DNA of 25,523 bases. Origin: an uncultured Phycisphaerales bacterium (GTDB lineage Bacteria > Planctomycetota > Phycisphaerae > Sedimentisphaerales > Anaerobacaceae). Positions 22,783 through 25,523 of this stretch are shown here, one piece after another. The stretch covers positions 1 through 25,523 of the forward strand of contig CALEZT010000141.1 in NCBI GenBank assembly GCA_937927975.1, given 5' to 3'. The notes beneath the pieces were generated by a model. The model ran no database searches. It was not told the origin of the DNA and worked only from the letters and a program-made list of their open reading frames with translations. Within the stretch, counting starts at the first letter, position 1; each line of letters starts with the position of its first letter. The position numbers and the translations under genes were made by a program.

Positions 22783-23127
22783 CTATCTCAGCACGGCCAG
22801 CAGCCCGAGCATCATCGCCACAGCCACGCCGATGAACGCGTAGGCAACCCGGTAGACTCTGCGATACGTCGTGGGCAGGGCTTTCGATCCGAAGGCGAGG
22901 AACCGCCTCTGCCGGTACAGCGGCAGGCGAGCGATGAACAGAAGCACGATCCCGACGGCGGCCAGGATCGAGGCAATCCAGACAAACGTTGGGTCACCCC
23001 GCCCGGTGCCCATGACAAACCAGATGACGAGGGGTGCAATAAGCAGCGCGATCAGCGGAAGGGCCTGCAACTTGAAGAAGAACAGCCAATCCCGGGGGAA
23101 ACACCAATCAGACTCGTTCGTTCTCAT
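22783..23127 (-). CDS. Small membrane protein, 114 aa
   Basis: ATG 23127 is chosen because GGGAG lies 7 bases upstream; the frame extends to 23172 without a better start. Three likely membrane helices: 'ALPLIALLIAPLVIWFVMG', 'FVWIASILAAVGIVLLFIARL' and 'VAYAFIGVAVAMMLGLLAVL', with a basic loop (RLPLYRQRR) before the last. No family recognised. Probably co-transcribed with the 96-aa membrane protein that follows; joint function unknown. Confidence 0.7.
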   Translation of the reverse strand: MRTNESDWCFPRDWLFFFKLQALPLIALLIAPLVIWFVMGTGRGDPTFVWIASILAAVGIVLLFIARLPLYRQRRFLAFGSKALPTTYRRVYRVAYAFIGVAVAMMLGLLAVLR

Positions 23128-23287
23128 CGTTCTCTCCCAGACATCGTCGCTTGCTCTCTCGGCACATGACACAGCGTCCTGATTTCCTTCCGACTCCTGC
23201 CTATAGGATACCGGATCGCGACTGCGGATGCAACACCAGGCATGGGAACCGCGCAGAGCCTGTCGGCGCGTGGTTCGTAGGAGAAGT

Positions 23288-23308
23288 GGTGGGCGGAGCC
23301 CACCCTAC
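23288..23308 (+). repeat. Palindromic repeat family A, copy 2
   Basis: GGTGGGC (23288-23294), loop GGA, GCCCACC (23298-23304), then CTAC. Same design and orientation as 2487-2508. It lies 24 bp after the stop of the permease gene (minus strand) and could act as a transcript end. Confidence 0.65.
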
Positions 23309-23332
23309 CGCTGCCGCCCGAACCCTATCCCG

Positions 23333-24367
23333 CTATTTCCGGCGGCCGGCCCAGAAACCGTAGCCGAGCAGGGTCAGCAGGATTACAGCGGAGGCGTGTT
23401 CCACGACCGGCGGGAGCATCGCATGGGCGTGGGACATCGCGTGATGGACGTGGGTGTGGGTGACGATCGCGTCCAGGATCAGGCCGGAAGCCAGGGCGCA
23501 AACCGCCACCGTCACGAGGTACAGGATCGCGGTCTTGCGGCCCAGCGTGTTCCAGATCGTGGTCAGGCCCGCCGCATTCGTGGCCGGGCCGGTCATCAGG
23601 AAGACCAGCGCCGCGCCGGGGCTCAGGCCCGCGCCCATCAGCGCCGCGGCCACCGGCACGGACGCGGAGGCGCAGACGTAGATGGGGATGCCGACCGCCA
23701 TCATGACCAGCATGGCAGGCAGACCTTTGCCCAAACGTTGGGCGAAGAAATCGTCGGGCACCAGCGCCGCGATGATCGCGGCGATCACCAGACCCAGCAG
23801 GAGGGCCTTGCCGATGCTCCGCGGCATCTGGATGAAGCCGTGTTTCATGCCTTCGATGAACTTCTGTTTGATCGTGCGAGTCTCCTCGCATGAAGCGTCT
23901 TGAGCTTCCGCGGAGGGATTCGTCTGCCCTGCGTCGTTCGGGCCTTGCCCGAAGAGGTTGGCCAGCACCCCGCCCACGAGACCCGTGATGAACGCAGCGA
24001 CCGGTCGAAACACCGCGAACACCGGACCCAGCAGGCTGTACGTCACGAGAATGCTGTCCACCCCCGTCTGCGGCGTGGACAGCAGGAACGCGATGGTGGC
24101 CCCCCTGCCGGCGCCCTGCTTGTGCAGGGACATGGAAACCGGGATCACGCCGCAGGAGCACAGAGGCAGCGGGACCCCGAAGATCGAGGCCTTGATCAAA
24201 GGCAGCGTGCCCGACCCGCCCAGATGCCGCTCGACCATCTTGCGCGAGACGAACATCGCCAGCACGCCGGCGACGAAGAACCCGAACAACAGGTACGGCG
24301 CCATCTCGGCGAAAACCGCCCAGAACTCGACACCGATGTCACGCATGAGGTATACGCAAGCGACCAT
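23333..24367 (-). CDS. SO_0444/ArsP-type permease, probable metal efflux, 344 aa
   Basis: Member of the DUF318/ArsP-like permease group, in which the SO_0444 subgroup is linked to copper/zinc efflux. Hallmarks: 'APYLLFGFFVAGVLAMFVSRKMVERHLG', the Cys motif 'GVPLPLCSCGVIPVSMSLHKQG', 'STPQTGVDSILVTYSLLGP', and in the second half 'GIPIYVCASASVPVAAALMGAGLSPGAALVFLMTGPATN', an inverted duplicate of the first half. A linker (residues 145-170) is hydrophilic and the C-terminal part has 'HTHVHHAMSHAHAM', a likely metal-binding stretch. ATG 24367 and ATG 24346 are possible starts; neither has a strong ribosome site. It follows the ferredoxin-like gene by 155 bp on the same strand. Confidence 0.88.
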   Translation of the reverse strand: MVACVYLMRDIGVEFWAVFAEMAPYLLFGFFVAGVLAMFVSRKMVERHLGGSGTLPLIKASIFGVPLPLCSCGVIPVSMSLHKQGAGRGATIAFLLSTPQTGVDSILVTYSLLGPVFAVFRPVAAFITGLVGGVLANLFGQGPNDAGQTNPSAEAQDASCEETRTIKQKFIEGMKHGFIQMPRSIGKALLLGLVIAAIIAALVPDDFFAQRLGKGLPAMLVMMAVGIPIYVCASASVPVAAALMGAGLSPGAALVFLMTGPATNAAGLTTIWNTLGRKTAILYLVTVAVCALASGLILDAIVTHTHVHHAMSHAHAMLPPVVEHASAVILLTLLGYGFWAGRRK

Positions 24368-24389
24368 GCTATGGACTCACCCCCATTCG

Positions 24390-24518
24390 CGAAACTCGAG
24401 GCACGAAACTCGAACTCCGAAACAAATCCAAAGGACCGAAATTCAAATGACCGAGACGCTGTCGCGGCATCCGACGCTTGTTTTGGATTTCAATCATTCG
24501 TTCTTGTTTCGAGTTTCG
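24390..24518. repeat. Inverted-repeat element between the permease and ferredoxin genes
   Basis: CGAAACTCGAA (24404-24414) pairs exactly with TTCGAGTTTCG (24508-24518), and AAATCCAAA (24424-24432) pairs with TTTGGATTT (24482-24490). CGAAACTCGA also occurs directly repeated at 24390-24399. The arms read as variations of one CGAAACTCG word. The element fills nearly the whole gap between the two genes. Confidence 0.7.
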
Positions 24519-24522
24519 GATT

Positions 24523-25266
24523 TTATGCCCTGGCCCCTTCCACGGTAACCTTCTCGCTGCGAATCACTTCGCCTCGCAGCGACACCGTCACATCCTCGTA
24601 ACTGATCGCCTTGCCGCTCAGGGCGATCGCCGAGCGGGCGATGCGAACGAGCCCCGAACAGCACGGCACCTCCATATGTACGACCGTCAGGCTGCGAAGG
24701 TTGTTGGCCGAGATGATCTGGGCCAGTTTTTCGATGTAGAACTGCGCGTCGTCCAGCTTGGGACAACCGACCGCGACGCTGCGTCCGCGGAGGAACCGCT
24801 GGTGAAAATCCCCCATCGCAAAGGGCACGCAGTCCGCAGCCAGCAGAAGATCCGAGTCCGCGAAGTACGGCGCCGTCGGCGAGACCAGCTTCAACTGGAC
24901 GGGCCATTGCCCCAACTGGGACGGGACCGCCTGCGAACTCTGCGGCTCAGCCGCCGCCGGTTTGGCGTCGAACTGGTGCATGGCCAGGCCGGGACAGGCG
25001 AACAGAGGCTCCGCCTTGTGCGTGCCATGGCCGAGGTGGGCCTTCACCGCCTCCTCGTCGAATTCGGCCGCCTCGCGCTGCTCGATCGTGATGGCGTCCA
25101 CAGGGCAGTGGCCCAGGCACGCGCCGAGACCGTCGCAATACGTGTCGCTGACGAGCTTGGCCTTGCCGTTGATGATCTGGATCGCCCCTTCGGCGCAGGC
25201 GGTCGCGCACAGCCCGCAGCCGTTGCACTTGGCCTCGTCGATCTTCACAATGTTCCGTACCGCCAT
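24523..25266 (-). CDS. Two-cluster ferredoxin-like protein with C-terminal domain, 247 aa
   Basis: ATG 25266 with GGAG 7 bases upstream. Cluster motif 1 is complete: 'CNGCGLCATACAEG'. Motif 2 reads 'CDGLGACLGHCP', in which the second cysteine of the usual CxxCxxCxxxCP is Leu, a form I recall from ferredoxin-like proteins of anaerobes. The C-terminal domain has 'AVGCPKLDD' and 'VPCCSGLVRIAR', further Cys that may bind a metal or disulfide. The protein probably passes electrons; the adjacent Hcp upstream (114 bp) suggests it serves hydroxylamine/NO reduction. Family-level call is firm, the partner is inference. Confidence 0.86.
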   Translation of the reverse strand: MAVRNIVKIDEAKCNGCGLCATACAEGAIQIINGKAKLVSDTYCDGLGACLGHCPVDAITIEQREAAEFDEEAVKAHLGHGTHKAEPLFACPGLAMHQFDAKPAAAEPQSSQAVPSQLGQWPVQLKLVSPTAPYFADSDLLLAADCVPFAMGDFHQRFLRGRSVAVGCPKLDDAQFYIEKLAQIISANNLRSLTVVHMEVPCCSGLVRIARSAIALSGKAISYEDVTVSLRGEVIRSEKVTVEGARA

Positions 25267-25287
25267 CTTCGCAACTCCGTTAGTGTC

Positions 25288-25362
25288 AAGTGTGAAGTTT
25301 CAAGTTTGAAGCTCGGAGAGGAAACACCCACCGCCTTGCTTGCCACTTGAAACTTCACACTT
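25288..25362. repeat. Perfect 18-bp inverted repeat between hcp and the ferredoxin-like gene
   Basis: AAGTGTGAAGTTTCAAGT (25288-25305) and its exact complement (25345-25362) enclose about 39 bases, and both arms are flanked by further AAGTTTGAAG-type words. It sits between the Hcp stop and the next start, so it could trim or stabilise a shared transcript. Confidence 0.8.
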
Positions 25363-25380
25363 CGAACTTCAGACTTCTGT

Positions 25381-25523
25381 TTACGCGGCCAGGATCGCCG
25401 CGAGGTCCTCTTTGGCCGTCGAGATCGGCTTGATTCCGAACTTTTCGACCAGGATGCCCAGCACGTCCGGCGTGACAAATGCCGGCAGGCTCGGCCCGAT
25501 CCGGATGTTCTTGACGCCCAGGT
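25381..25523 (-). CDS. hcp: Hybrid-cluster protein (hydroxylamine/NO reductase), C-terminal 46 residues only
   Basis: Only the C-terminus is in the window; the stop TAA is at 25381-25383 and the rest lies beyond 25523. The residues read '[20 protein letters not shown]', then '[20 protein letters not shown]' and 'AAILAA'. 'IRIGP(S/T)LPAF', '(S/T)P(D/N)VL' and the final 'ISTAKEDL' match the highly conserved Hcp C-terminus. Hcp has a hybrid Fe-S-O cluster and protects anaerobes against nitric oxide and hydroxylamine. The catalytic cysteines lie upstream and cannot be checked. Confidence 0.85.
   Translation of the reverse strand, partial: LGVKNIRIGPSLPAFVTPDVLGILVEKFGIKPISTAKEDLAAILAA

Overview
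The window looks like a chromosomal segment of a G+C-rich, probably anaerobic or microaerophilic Planctomycetota bacterium. A Phycisphaerae/Sedimentisphaerales-like lineage is my best guess. The basis is the type of RHS/YD-repeat remnant, a DUF6677-like membrane protein, many secreted proteins with signal peptides, a prepilin-like protein, a large GH78 rhamnosidase, an Hcp/ferredoxin pair, and many short palindromic 'word' repeats between genes. This is an inference from composition and family recognition, not from a marker gene.

Layout. 1-2440 is an accessory region, visibly poorer in G+C than the rest. It holds the C-terminal part of a protein with a His/Cys pattern like caspase-fold (clan CD) peptidases, a secreted protein of unknown function, and a broken RHS/YD-repeat gene. 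2440-4460 holds palindromic repeats and an intact IS4-family element (2806-4342) with perfect terminal repeats, a target duplication and a leader hairpin that buries the transposase ribosome binding site. 4462-4896 is a pair of small conserved hypothetical genes (minus). 5282-8533 is a secreted alpha-L-rhamnosidase. 8735-10069 is hemL (minus), which carries a 9-bp tandem repeat translated in frame. 10203-13151 is a three-gene plus-strand operon: a PpiD/SurA-like membrane-anchored protein, a DUF6677-like protein and a small membrane protein. 13185-16209 (minus) holds rnc, a STAS-domain regulator and a ComM/YifB AAA ATPase.

16312-21229 (minus) is the most interesting block. A UreH/NicO-like transporter with a very His-rich loop is followed by a tightly coupled five-gene operon: secreted protein, type II pseudopilin, ZnuA-like lipoprotein, ABC ATPase and ABC permease. 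Stop and start codons overlap at two junctions and the other gaps are 7-12 bp, so the pseudopilin appears to be made together with a metal importer. A candidate promoter with an overlapping palindrome precedes it.

21386-25523 holds a cupin gene with a good promoter, about 700 bp without a convincing gene, two small membrane proteins, a SO_0444/ArsP-type metal permease, a two-cluster ferredoxin-like protein and the C-terminus of the hybrid-cluster protein Hcp. The last three are separated by two inverted-repeat elements. The shared theme of the right half is metal handling (import block, His-rich transporter, efflux permease) beside an iron-sulfur nitrosative-stress or redox pair. No rRNA, tRNA or CRISPR array was seen.
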